From Chitinophagaceae bacterium (GTDB lineage Bacteria; Bacteroidota; Bacteroidia; Chitinophagales; Chitinophagaceae): a stretch of DNA of 64,000 nucleotides. The DNA lies in NCBI GenBank assembly GCA_020403425.1, contig JADBXR010000004.1:62001-126000 (forward strand), in the 5' to 3' direction. Both the position numbers and the translations under genes were made by a program. A model generated the notes under the pieces. The model was not told the origin of the DNA, searched no databases, and saw only the letters and a program-made list of their open reading frames with translations. This document shows, piece after piece, positions 25,535 to 34,237 of the stretch. The stretch's first letter is position 1; each line of letters opens with the position of its first letter.

Positions 25535-25741
25535 GAAAGAAAAAATTGGGACCGGGCGATCGATACCGCCGGCCATCGTTTGAGAATAGGGTTTCTGAGA
25601 AAGTTAAATTACTGCATTCCGCTAATGTGGAGAACAACTATTTGCTGGCTGCACCCGGCAGGCCGAGGAAAGGCAACGGAAGAATGCAATGTTCGGTGAG
25701 TGTGCATTCACTACCGGTGAACCGCTTACTAAAGTTGAGAC

Positions 25742-26185
25742 CTATCTTTTGTTGACAAGATAGGCGCCGGTCACCAGCATGATGACACCGGCCAGTTTTA
25801 CCCAGCTGATACTGTTCTGCGGAAATCCGAACAGACCAAAATGATCGTAGAGCATGGCAAACACCAGTTGTCCGGCAATGAGCAGGGCGAACACATTGGC
25901 CGACCCGATCTTGGGAACAGAATAGATGATGACGGTGACAAAGAATGCACCGAGCAGGCCACCGGCATATTTATACCAGCTGATCTGGCTGAGTGTTTGC
26001 AGAGAGGGAACGGGTTGTCTGGTGAACACGATAACAGCACCGAGGAACAGGGTTCCTACCAGGAAAGAGATGAATGCCGCCACCCAGGCATTGTTCACTG
26101 CAAAACGTAACTGGCTGTTCACGGCCGCCTGCGTGGTAATGGTAAGGCCGGCCAGGGTCGGCAGGATAAAAAAGATATAACGCAT
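25742..26185 (-). CDS. DMT-superfamily transporter, DUF606/YdcZ type
   Basis: A 147-residue membrane protein with five hydrophobic segments. M-R-Y-I-F-F-I-L-P-T-L-A-G followed by T-T-Q-A-A-V-N-S-Q-L-R, SFLVGTLFLGAVI, and the A-G-Q-L-V-F-A-M-L-Y-D-H-F-G block are the YdcZ/DUF606 signature. These half-size DMT proteins probably work as dimers exporting small metabolites; substrate unknown. ATG 26185 gives the family length, while an upstream start at 26275 would run through a repeat. A -7 box ends five bases before the ATG. Confidence 0.85.
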   Translation of the reverse strand: MRYIFFILPTLAGLTITTQAAVNSQLRFAVNNAWVAAFISFLVGTLFLGAVIVFTRQPVPSLQTLSQISWYKYAGGLLGAFFVTVIIYSVPKIGSANVFALLIAGQLVFAMLYDHFGLFGFPQNSISWVKLAGVIMLVTGAYLVNKR

Positions 26186-26189
26186 GCCG

Positions 26190-26197
26190 CAAAAATA
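26190..26197 (-). promoter_or_regulatory. Bacteroidota -7 box, possibly leaderless
   Basis: On the minus strand TATTTTTG, then CGGC and the ATG at 26185. Spacing would place the first transcribed base at or next to the start codon. Confidence 0.45.
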
Positions 26198-26232
26198 AGG
26201 CAATAGCAAACCCAACAGACACCCCATAAAAA

Positions 26233-26293
26233 AACCGCGCCGCTGCATCTTTGCGGGAATATGATCGGCTCGCAAAGGTGCAGAGGCGCGGTT
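26233..26293. repeat. CTTTGCG hairpin repeat, copy 1
   Basis: Arms of 23 bases (AACCGCGCCGCTGCATCTTT-GCG and its complement, 21 of 23 paired) around a 15-base loop GGAATATGATCGGCT. Loop and arms recur at 26938-26994. Confidence 0.75.
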
Positions 26294-26306
26294 GATGGAA
26301 TGTATT

Positions 26307-26801
26307 TTATTTTTTTAATGGAGGTGGTACAGGAGCAGGCAGGTCGCTGTTGAAGATGTCGCGGTATTTTTTCCATACCCCATCTTCTTTTTTCCAGGTA
26401 ACGATGTACTTGCCCTTATCCATCGAAACGCCTCCTTTACCGAACATCTCGTAAGTACCTTCCTCTGATACCAGCGTGTTATCGCCAATGATCTCGGTAA
26501 CGGTAAGTTTCAGATCTGTCATGCCCAGTTGCTGACTGCCTGCCAGGAACTGCCCCAGGCCGGCCGGCCCGCAGAGTTTGGGTGCATTGTCGGCCATGAT
26601 ACAACCATCTTTGGTGTATAGGTTCACGAAAGTGGCGGAGTCATTGGCTTTCATGGAGCTGATCAGTGCGGCATTGTTGGCATCAATGGAGGCTTTTACA
26701 GAATCCATATTAAAGGAGGGTGTGGCAGCTTCTTTGGAGGCCTCATTGGCACAGGAAGCAAACAGAGAACCGGAGAGCAATACGATTAGCAGTTTTTTCA
26801 T
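26307..26801 (-). CDS. NTF2/SnoaL-like (DUF4440-type) lipoprotein
   Basis: A 164-residue protein with a lipoprotein signal (MKKLLIVLLSGSLFASC). The mature part is an NTF2-like cone fold: D-S-V-K-A-S-I-D-A-N-N-A-A-L-I-S-S-M-K-A-N-D (helix), SATFVNLYTKDGCIMADNAP, then TLVSEEGTYEM and KGKYIVTWKKEDGVWKKYRD-I. Such domains bind small molecules or act as ketosteroid isomerase-like enzymes; here no catalytic residues can be assigned. The gene is enclosed by the two CTTTGCG hairpins, which may limit its transcription unit. Confidence 0.82.
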   Translation of the reverse strand: MKKLLIVLLSGSLFASCANEASKEAATPSFNMDSVKASIDANNAALISSMKANDSATFVNLYTKDGCIMADNAPKLCGPAGLGQFLAGSQQLGMTDLKLTVTEIIGDNTLVSEEGTYEMFGKGGVSMDKGKYIVTWKKEDGVWKKYRDIFNSDLPAPVPPPLKK

Positions 26802-26937
26802 GTGGTTTGATTTTATCTCACAAACTAATGATTGCCTTTGAATAATGCAATAGGGGAGGAAAGCCTGTGGATGCTGGAACTGGTTTTCTGATCAACAAAA
26901 TGATTGTTCCTGATGATCAGGGACCATCTACAAAAAA

Positions 26938-26994
26938 CTGCGCCTCCACGTCTTTGCGGGAACATGATCGGATCGCAAAGGCGCAGAGGCGCGG
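26938..26994. repeat. CTTTGCG hairpin repeat, copy 2
   Basis: Imperfect 21-base arms ending CTTTGCG / CGCAAAG around the loop GGAACATGATCGGAT, 13 of 15 loop bases as in copy 1. Lies just downstream of the KdnB-like gene (minus strand). Confidence 0.7.
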
Positions 26995-27011
26995 ATAAAA
27001 AACGTGTGGGA

Positions 27012-28085
27012 CTATAATTTCTCGTAGAGGGCCCTCAGCTTTTCGCGGGTCATGATCTTTTCCCAGTCCTTGCCGAGTGCGTTCTCCCAAAGCGGTTTCA
27101 TGCCGAGGGATACGTTCATCATCTTTTCAAAATCTTCATCAGACAGCCCCTTACAGATCCCCTGCGGGATCTCGATCCTGTTCTTCTCCACCATGTACTT
27201 GAACTCTTTTACACCGGCCGGATAATATTCTTCCAGGTGGTTCATGACGATACAGTTGCCGATTCCGTGTTTGGTGCCCAGCAGGTAACTGAGGCCATAA
27301 CTTACCGCATGTGCCACACCTACCTGCGAGTAGGCGATGCTCATGCCGCCGGCATAGGAGGCCATCATCAGCTGATCGTCGCTCTCATCGTCCCAGTGGT
27401 CTTTTTCTACAAATACTTTCTGGCATAACTGCAGGGCCTTTTCGCCATAACTTTTGCTGAACTCGTTCAGGTAAGTTCCTTCCAGACTCTCGATGCAGTG
27501 GATATAACAGTCCATACCGGTATAAAAACGCTGGTTCACCGGAGCGTCTTTGGTGAGTTCGGGATCGAGTACGATCTGATCGAAGGGTGTGAAGTCGCTG
27601 TTCATGCCCAGTTTGCGTGTGGGACCGGTCAATACAGTGGTACGGCTCACTTCGGCACCGGTACCGCTTAAGGTGGGTATGCCGGCTTTGTAAACGCCGG
27701 GTTGTTTCACGAGGTCCCAGCCCTGGTAGTCGGCAGAGGAGCCGGGGTTGGTCATCATGAGTGAAACGGCTTTGGCCAGGTCCATGGTGGAACCGCCACC
27801 GATGCCGATGATACCGCTCACTGTGCCAAACTGCTCTTTCAGTTGTCGGGCCAGCGCATCCACCTGTGTGGTCTTGGGTTCATAAGTGACATCTGCGAAG
27901 ATGACCTGATCCTTTCCGCGCAGGGGGATCCGGCTTACGAGTGGTTTGTTCTCAAAGAAATGATCCACCAGGAAGATCATCGGGGCATCTCCTTTGCGCT
28001 GTGGGGCAAGGATCTCATCGAGCTGGTTAAAACAGCCACGGCCATACACTACATAACTGACCATCTTAAAGTTCCGGAAACTCAT
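27012..28085 (-). CDS. kdnB: Iron-containing alcohol dehydrogenase family, KdnB-like (Kdo 8-oxidase)
   Basis: A 357-residue group III (iron) alcohol dehydrogenase. The NAD site is in IIGIGGGSTMDLAKAV, and metal ligands are expected in GMDCYIHCIES, VGVAHAVSYG and LGTKHGIGNC. The start MSFRNFKMVSYVVYGRGCFNQL and the I-F-L-V-D-H-F-F block resemble Shewanella KdnB, which oxidises Kdo at C8 so that KdnA can aminate it to 8-amino-Kdo for lipopolysaccharide. The aminotransferase gene kdnA is not adjacent here. kdsB, which activates Kdo or 8-amino-Kdo, is at 43.5 kb. Family certain, KdnB role likely. ATG 28085 is preferred over an in-frame GTG/ATG further upstream. Confidence 0.75.
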   Translation of the reverse strand: MSFRNFKMVSYVVYGRGCFNQLDEILAPQRKGDAPMIFLVDHFFENKPLVSRIPLRGKDQVIFADVTYEPKTTQVDALARQLKEQFGTVSGIIGIGGGSTMDLAKAVSLMMTNPGSSADYQGWDLVKQPGVYKAGIPTLSGTGAEVSRTTVLTGPTRKLGMNSDFTPFDQIVLDPELTKDAPVNQRFYTGMDCYIHCIESLEGTYLNEFSKSYGEKALQLCQKVFVEKDHWDDESDDQLMMASYAGGMSIAYSQVGVAHAVSYGLSYLLGTKHGIGNCIVMNHLEEYYPAGVKEFKYMVEKNRIEIPQGICKGLSDEDFEKMMNVSLGMKPLWENALGKDWEKIMTREKLRALYEKL

Positions 28086-28277
28086 ACTTGTATTTTTTGC
28101 AGACAGCGGGTGGAAATACCCACGAACCATCCTTTGTAAGGAATCAGATATCAGGCAAAATTACTCCAGATGGAACGATTTTCAAACAGGTTGACCGGCT
28201 GTGTTGTGAATAGTTCCCGGATCCGCAAAAAGTTATTAGGAGCGGTTTTTATTGCAGTAAAAGAGGGCGGTTTGGCC

Positions 28278-28285
28278 TAACTTTA
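28278..28285 (+). promoter_or_regulatory. -7-like promoter box for the HEAT-GT2 operon
   Basis: TAACTTTA, one base off TAnnTTTG, 35 bases before ATG 28321, in the 235-base gap after the divergent KdnB-like gene. Confidence 0.4.
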
Positions 28286-28320
28286 AGCCCTAAATATCCT
28301 CCTGCTCAGCACTGCGATAC

Positions 28321-29469
28321 ATGTTTCATCCTATAACGATATCACTGTTATTCCATGCACCGGATATCTTCCTGCTGAACAGTTTTTTTGCGGACCTAAC
28401 TTCGAAGATCATGTCGCCCGGGCACCTGCTGACGGGTGCAAAATGGCTGGCTGTGGCCATAGCTGTGATCGTAGGGATCATTTACCTGCACCTGTTCATC
28501 AAAAAGCGGGATTTCTTCTATAAAAAAAGGATCCGGATATACCTGGAGAACTGGATCACGCAGGTGATCATGGAAGAAGAAATCGATACGGATAAACTGC
28601 TCCGTAATTTCAGGCGGATCCTGTTCAGCCGCGCCGCAAGACAGTTCGCCATCGATGAACTGATCGTCTGTAAAAAGAACTTTTCGGGGGGCGTAACGGA
28701 GAACATTATCTGGTTATACCTGCAGCTGGGCCTGAAAAAAGACTCTCTGCGCAAACTGCGCACTACCGCCCCCTGGCATATACGAGCCAAAGGTATTCAG
28801 GAACTATACCTGATGGAGCAGCAGGATGTGCTGAAGATCATCTATAAGAACACCAACAGCAATAACGAGTTCGTGCGTATGGAAGCACAGACCGGTGTGA
28901 TCAACCTCACCGGTTTTCCGGGCCTGCGTTTCCTGGATGTGGTCTCCTACCCCATTACCGAATGGCAGCAGCTGAAACTGCTGGAGCAGTTGCGCCTGCA
29001 CCCGGTAAAACAGGATCTGTCGGATAAGATACCCAACTGGCTGCACTCATCCAATACCACCGTGATCGTTTTTGCCCTGAAGCTGGCCGATGAATACCAG
29101 GTGTTTTCGGTGAAGGACCAGGTGATGGCCTGCATGGAACACGCCGACAAAACTGTGCGCAGCCAGGCATTGAAGACATTGGTGAGACTGGCGGACGAAA
29201 CCACTGCCGCGTTACTGGCGGGCTATTTCCCCAACGAGTCGCCCGCTAACCAGCTGTACATACTGGATGCCTTGCGTACCCTGGCAACAGAGAATGAAAC
29301 GGCTTTCCTGGTATCGCTGCTGGACCATGAGAACGATACCGTGAAACTGAAAGCGGCCGTGGTGCTGGCAGAAGTATCTGACACAGGCATGGAACTGATC
29401 TCACAAAAAAGCAGGCAACAGCCGGAACCCTTTGAAAGGATCTGGCGGCACATAAAGACAAGCAAATGA
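28321..29469 (+). CDS. HEAT-repeat membrane protein, partner of the GT2-phosphotransferase fusion
   Basis: A 382-residue protein. One strong membrane segment (KWLAVAIAVIVGIIYLHLFI, about 42-61) is followed by a basic stretch (KKRDFFYKKR) that should stay in the cytosol, then about 300 residues of paired helices typical of HEAT repeats (HIRAKGIQELYLMEQQDVLK, FVRMEAQTGVINL, TVRSQALKTLVRLAD, DTVKLKAAVVLAEV). It would act as a cytosolic scaffold on the inner membrane. Its last bases overlap the ATG of the next gene (ATGA), so the two proteins are made together and probably interact. Start could also be ATG 28411. No enzymatic motif. Confidence 0.8.
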   Translation: MFHPITISLLFHAPDIFLLNSFFADLTSKIMSPGHLLTGAKWLAVAIAVIVGIIYLHLFIKKRDFFYKKRIRIYLENWITQVIMEEEIDTDKLLRNFRRILFSRAARQFAIDELIVCKKNFSGGVTENIIWLYLQLGLKKDSLRKLRTTAPWHIRAKGIQELYLMEQQDVLKIIYKNTNSNNEFVRMEAQTGVINLTGFPGLRFLDVVSYPITEWQQLKLLEQLRLHPVKQDLSDKIPNWLHSSNTTVIVFALKLADEYQVFSVKDQVMACMEHADKTVRSQALKTLVRLADETTAALLAGYFPNESPANQLYILDALRTLATENETAFLVSLLDHENDTVKLKAAVVLAEVSDTGMELISQKSRQQPEPFERIWRHIKTSK

Positions 29470-32400
29470 ACTGGGATACGGCAGGCACATTTCTATTTCA
29501 CTTTCTTACCTATGGGATCTTCCTGTATTCCTTTGTATTGCTGTTATCGTACATACTGATCGCCATCTATTCTGTGGGTGAGACCCGCCGTTATATGTGG
29601 AAGAACAGTTTTACCGACTACCGGGTACTGGCCACATCGGTGCACGCCCCATCGGTAAGCATACTGGCGCCCGCGTATAATGAAGGAAAAACGATCGTGG
29701 ATAATGTGCGTTCCCTGCTCTCTATCTATTATGCCAATCTGGAAGTCATCATCATCAACGATGGAAGTAAGGACGACAGCCTGGAGAAACTGATACAGGC
29801 ATACGACCTGGAGATGACTGACTATTTTGTAAATGAGCAGTTGGCCACCAAAGCCATACGCGGCGTTTATAAAAGCAGGAACAGCATTTACAATAAACTG
29901 ATCGTGGTGGACAAGGAGAACGGCGGAAAAGCGGATGCGCTGAATGTGGGTATCAATGTTTCGTCTAACGACTACCTGGTTTGTATTGATGTGGATTGTA
30001 TACTGGAGCAGGATGCGCTGCTCAAGATGGTGAAACCTTTCCTGGAGCAGACGGACAGGCGCGTGATCGCCACAGGTGGTGTGGTGCGTATCGCCAACTC
30101 CTGTGTGATAGAGGACGGAAGGCTGATCAAAGTAAAACTGGCCGAAGACTACCTGCCCAGGATACAGATCCTGGAATACATACGCGCTTTCATACTGGGA
30201 AGAATGGCCTGGAGCCGTTTGAACGGGCTGATGCTGATATCGGGTGCATTCGGTGCTTTTGATAAAGAGATCGCCATCAGGTGCGGTGGCTACAACCATA
30301 ATACGGTGGGGGAAGACATGGAGCTTGTGGTACGCATGCGCCGTTACATGGAAGAACGCAATGAGAAATACGCGGTGACCTATATACCCGACCCTCTTTG
30401 CTGGACAGAAGCGCCCGCTACATTCAAGATCCTGGGCCGACAACGCAACCGCTGGATCAGGGGCACTTTTGAAACACTGATGATGCATAAGCGTATGTTC
30501 TTTAATCCCAGGTACGGTTTGCTGGGCATGCTGAGTTATCCGTACTGGTTCTTTTTTGAACTCTGTGCCCCGCTGATCGAGTTTTTTGGCATTGTCTGTT
30601 TCCTTGTGTTCGTGTGGAACGGATTCATTGCCTGGGACCTGTTCTTCTCCTTTTTCCTCTTTATTGTCTGTTTCGGTTACCTCTATTCTTCCTTCGCCAT
30701 CCTGATGGAAGTGTTCACGTTCAACCAGTACAAACGCAGGATAGATATATTACGTCTGCTGCTGACGGGTATGACGGAGCCTTTTTATTACCACCCCTTT
30801 GTGGTATGGAGCGCCATTAAAGGTTTTTGGGACCTGTTGAAAAAGAAAAAGGGTTGGGGCGAAATGACCAGGCAGGGATTTGCGCAGAAAAAGAACGGTA
30901 ACAACACCCCGCAGGTTGTTCCGGCAACGACTACTACTATCCCTGCTGCCGTTACCGAGATCGCCCCGCCAGAAGAACCGGATGGAGAGGAACAGGTATG
31001 GTTTGTGCAGCGTACCATCATACCGGCCATTAATACATTCATTGGTTTTGTTGCTAGATCGCTCAACTATTATGTCAACCATGTCATCGTCCTGTTACTG
31101 CTGCTGATCTGTGCACGGGGATTTGAACTGGTCTATGAGATAGCGCAACACGGTGTGCCCCGTTTTGTAGGTAAAGTGGTGTTGATGGGATTTGCCAAGG
31201 ACCTGGTATTCTTTCTGCAGATAAGTGCCGGTGGATATCTCCTGTTTGCATTGTTGTTCCTGATACATAAGAAACTGGCGCATCTCTTTTTTGTGGTCGT
31301 TTCAGTGATCCTCCTGCTGCTGCAGGTATTGCTGTCTGAATATTTTGTGACCACGCTGTTGCCGCTGGGTGCGGATCTCTGGTCCTATTCTGTTGCGGAC
31401 ATCAACGAGACAATAAGTGCTTCGGGTGGCATCAAACCATCCAGCATAGTGCTGTTGCTGGCAACGGTCTCACTGGTCATAGCCGGGTTCATCTTCTTCT
31501 TAAAAAACAACAAAGCCAGGGGCTGGACGGTTTTTATCTTTTTTGCTTCGTTCATTGCGGTAACATTCACCAATGGTCCAAAACTGGTGAACGACTGGAC
31601 ACCGGGACAGGAGCACAGCAATAACATAGCGCTGAACAAATCGAGATATTTTCTGGAAGCCACGTATCGCTATTTTTTTCCACCGGCACAGGAACTGGAT
31701 ATCTATTCCGATCATTATTCAGAGACCATGGCACCGCCGTCAGAAGAGGCGGGTCGGTTCTCTTTCAAGTATATCGACGAAGCCAATTATCCCTTCCTGC
31801 ATGAGGTGGATAGTACCAGAGATGTGTTGTCTCCTTTCTTTACCCCATCAACGACCCCACCCAATATTGTGGTGATACTGGTAGAAGGACTGGGCAGGGC
31901 TTTCAGTAACAAGGGAGCCTACCTGGGAAGTTTTACCCCTTTTATGGATTCGCTGTCAGAAAAGGGTCTTTACTGGGAAAACTTTATCAGCGAGGGAGGT
32001 CGCACATTTGCGGTATTGCCTTCCCTGCTTTCTTCTCTTCCCTTTGAACTGAACGGCTTCAACGACCTGGGAGAAGCCATGCCCGAACACCTCTCCCTGC
32101 TAAACCTGGCTAAGAAAAACGGTTACCACACTTCTTTTTACTATGGTGGCGATGCCCGTTTTGATAATATGGACATTTTTCTGAAGAAGAATCGGATAGA
32201 TGTCCTGAATGATGGAAAAACATTTCCGGCAGGGTACACTAAAATGCCGGCACAGAACGGTTTCTGCTGGGGTTATGGCGACAAGGAGCTGTTCCGCAGA
32301 TTTCTTGATATGCAGGTGCACAAACAACAACCCTACCTATCGGTGCTGCTGACCCTGTCCACGCACAATCCTTTCCTCATCAATGAACAGGAAAAATACC

Positions 32401-33053
32401 TGCAACAGTTCGAGAGCAGGATGAACGTACTGGGTCTATCAGAGGAGGAGAAAGCGGAGAAAAGAAATTACAAGAACCAGTTTGCGAGTATCCTGTATGC
32501 GGATGATGCGGTCAGGGATCTCATTACAGCTTATCGGAAAAGACCGGGATTTGAGAATACGGTCTTCCTGATCACCGGTGACCATCGCATGCCTGAGATA
32601 CCCATGAGTACGAAGATCGACCGTTACCATGTGCCTCTGATACTCTATTCGCCGCTGCTGAAAAGAACTGCGAAGTTCTCTTCGGTATCCACGCATTTTG
32701 ATGTGGCCCCCACCCTTACTGCCTGGCTCAGGAATAGTTATGGCTTACGGATACCTAAAGAGGTAAGTTGGCTGGGTGCCGGACTGGATACGGCACACCA
32801 GTTCCGGAACCTGCATGCCTACCCGCTCATGCAGACCAAGAACGAAGTGGCTGATTTTGTGAAGGGGGACTATTTGCTTAGCGGAGACCAATTGTTCCGC
32901 ATCAGCAGTAATCTTGATCTGAGCCCGGAAACCAATGAAGTCAAAAAAGCGGAACTGCAGGCGGCTTTCAACCGGTTCAGGGCAAAGAATCACCAGGTGA
33001 TCAAAACACAGAAGATCGTTCCCGACAGTGTACTTCAGCGTTATGTTCGTTAA
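29466..33053 (+). CDS. Fusion: processive GT2 glycan synthase plus LTA-synthase/sulfatase-type phosphotransferase
   Basis: A 1195-residue inner-membrane protein of two enzymes. Residues of about 55-350 are a GT2 domain of the cellulose/poly-GlcNAc synthase kind: SILAPAYNEGKTIVDNV, NDGSKDD (about 98), DVDC (about 175), GEDMEL (about 281) and the Q-R-N-R-W motif (about 325), with membrane helices on both sides. A Thr/Pro-rich linker (about 485-510) leads to about five helices and then an alkaline-phosphatase-superfamily domain (about 795-1110): E in IVVILVEGLG, T846 in GGRTFAVLPS and D-H in ITGDHRMPE match the metal and nucleophile residues of LtaS-type phosphoglycerol/phosphoethanolamine transferases. 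Predicted: makes a glycan in the cytosol, moves it across and decorates it outside. Its stop overlaps the convergent gene. Confidence 0.88.
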   Translation: MNWDTAGTFLFHFLTYGIFLYSFVLLLSYILIAIYSVGETRRYMWKNSFTDYRVLATSVHAPSVSILAPAYNEGKTIVDNVRSLLSIYYANLEVIIINDGSKDDSLEKLIQAYDLEMTDYFVNEQLATKAIRGVYKSRNSIYNKLIVVDKENGGKADALNVGINVSSNDYLVCIDVDCILEQDALLKMVKPFLEQTDRRVIATGGVVRIANSCVIEDGRLIKVKLAEDYLPRIQILEYIRAFILGRMAWSRLNGLMLISGAFGAFDKEIAIRCGGYNHNTVGEDMELVVRMRRYMEERNEKYAVTYIPDPLCWTEAPATFKILGRQRNRWIRGTFETLMMHKRMFFNPRYGLLGMLSYPYWFFFELCAPLIEFFGIVCFLVFVWNGFIAWDLFFSFFLFIVCFGYLYSSFAILMEVFTFNQYKRRIDILRLLLTGMTEPFYYHPFVVWSAIKGFWDLLKKKKGWGEMTRQGFAQKKNGNNTPQVVPATTTTIPAAVTEIAPPEEPDGEEQVWFVQRTIIPAINTFIGFVARSLNYYVNHVIVLLLLLICARGFELVYEIAQHGVPRFVGKVVLMGFAKDLVFFLQISAGGYLLFALLFLIHKKLAHLFFVVVSVILLLLQVLLSEYFVTTLLPLGADLWSYSVADINETISASGGIKPSSIVLLLATVSLVIAGFIFFLKNNKARGWTVFIFFASFIAVTFTNGPKLVNDWTPGQEHSNNIALNKSRYFLEATYRYFFPPAQELDIYSDHYSETMAPPSEEAGRFSFKYIDEANYPFLHEVDSTRDVLSPFFTPSTTPPNIVVILVEGLGRAFSNKGAYLGSFTPFMDSLSEKGLYWENFISEGGRTFAVLPSLLSSLPFELNGFNDLGEAMPEHLSLLNLAKKNGYHTSFYYGGDARFDNMDIFLKKNRIDVLNDGKTFPAGYTKMPAQNGFCWGYGDKELFRRFLDMQVHKQQPYLSVLLTLSTHNPFLINEQEKYLQQFESRMNVLGLSEEEKAEKRNYKNQFASILYADDAVRDLITAYRKRPGFENTVFLITGDHRMPEIPMSTKIDRYHVPLILYSPLLKRTAKFSSVSTHFDVAPTLTAWLRNSYGLRIPKEVSWLGAGLDTAHQFRNLHAYPLMQTKNEVADFVKGDYLLSGDQLFRISSNLDLSPETNEVKKAELQAAFNRFRAKNHQVIKTQKIVPDSVLQRYVR

Positions 33054-34237
33054 TTGCGTGGCAGGGTCTGATAATAGTCGTTCAGGATCCTGGTTACCAT
33101 GGGTTGGTATACGTTCCAGAAAAAACTACTTCTGTCAAGCGGGTCCCTTCTGTTGTACAGGAACATCTTGAACCAGGCGATCTTCTTGAAGTGCGACGAA
33201 GAAAGACTCAACGGGTTATCGGAAAAATCAGCAGAGAAATAAAAGAAGCGATAGTTGCTTCCCATATGTGCGGTGATGGCTGGAAAGTTTGCTTGCAGAC
33301 CATGTGCTGCCAGCAATTTTTTGCCAGCTTCGTTGACATCGATCTGAAAACTGGAGACCACACGGTTGCGCGAACTGTCGGGAATGATCACATCGAACCA
33401 GAAAGAATACGGAATGGAAGCCGGCAGGCCATAGTACCGCTGCTCTTCCTTGCCGGAAATGATCAGGGGCAGGTCCTGTTTCAGATGGGTGCTGTTCTCC
33501 AGGATCAGCACATGATCGTCTGTGTTCACCAGTGCAATGCCGCTTTTGCGGAAAGGCCAGTTACCGTTGTGTTTTTTTCTGTATAGCTCTGTCAGCCATC
33601 GTGGCAGGTCGGGATTGTTGATCGTATCGAGAGAAGGGAAATATCGGCCGATCCATTTGGTCCAGCGGATACCGAATGTCTTTTCAAACGAGGTCCTTAC
33701 GGCGGGATCGGTAGGTGTGGCCAGGCAGTTGAATTCGGTAATGATGAGTTTATGCCTGGCCTGCATCTGTTTGATGAAGTAGAGGTCCTGCTGGCTCATG
33801 CCTCCGTACAGGATCCCGGCGACCGTGGTATCGGTGTTCTCATGGTACCACTCGTTCTTGTAAATACCGTAAGTATCTGTCAGGTATACCAGGTCCACAT
33901 CCTTACTCAACTGTTCCAGCCGGCTATTGTTAAAACGCTCGAGGCCCTTTATCTGGAATTTCTGGTCGTCCAGCGGGAAAAAACCATAATAGTCCTTTTC
34001 GCGGTTGTACAGTTCTTTCCGGTTCTTGGTGAATTTTTCCTGGTTCAGGATCCAGTTGATGGAGACGTGCTCCTGCCCTTTTTTGTTGAGTACGGTCTTG
34101 TCAACAATGGCCACCACCAGTTTTCTTTTTTCCGTGAGCAGCCAGGCGATATATAACCAAAGGGGCGTCAGTAATACCATCAGTATTACGAAGCGTATGA
34201 AACTGCCGCTACTGGTCTTTAAAACCGGCGCAGCCAT
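33050..34237 (-). CDS. Membrane-anchored periplasmic protein of the polysaccharide locus, unknown family
   Basis: A 395-residue protein with one N-terminal membrane helix (FIRFVILMVLLTPLWLYIAW) and a large periplasmic part. I recognise no named family. The segment TTVAGILYGGMSQQDLYFIK followed by HKLIITEFNCLATPTDPAVR and FGIRWTKWIGRYF looks like a class-I glutamine-amidotransferase/flavodoxin-like fold without an obvious catalytic cysteine; the C-terminal half has strand-rich FRFFYFSADFSDNP-type sequence. Its start overlaps the end of the TPR-YaiO gene by 19 bases, so it is the last gene of the kinase-regulator-YaiO operon. A role in polymer processing or assembly, in the place PgaB or BcsZ occupy elsewhere, is inferred from position only. 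Confidence 0.6.
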   Translation of the reverse strand: MAAPVLKTSSGSFIRFVILMVLLTPLWLYIAWLLTEKRKLVVAIVDKTVLNKKGQEHVSINWILNQEKFTKNRKELYNREKDYYGFFPLDDQKFQIKGLERFNNSRLEQLSKDVDLVYLTDTYGIYKNEWYHENTDTTVAGILYGGMSQQDLYFIKQMQARHKLIITEFNCLATPTDPAVRTSFEKTFGIRWTKWIGRYFPSLDTINNPDLPRWLTELYRKKHNGNWPFRKSGIALVNTDDHVLILENSTHLKQDLPLIISGKEEQRYYGLPASIPYSFWFDVIIPDSSRNRVVSSFQIDVNEAGKKLLAAHGLQANFPAITAHMGSNYRFFYFSADFSDNPLSLSSSHFKKIAWFKMFLYNRRDPLDRSSFFWNVYQPMVTRILNDYYQTLPRN

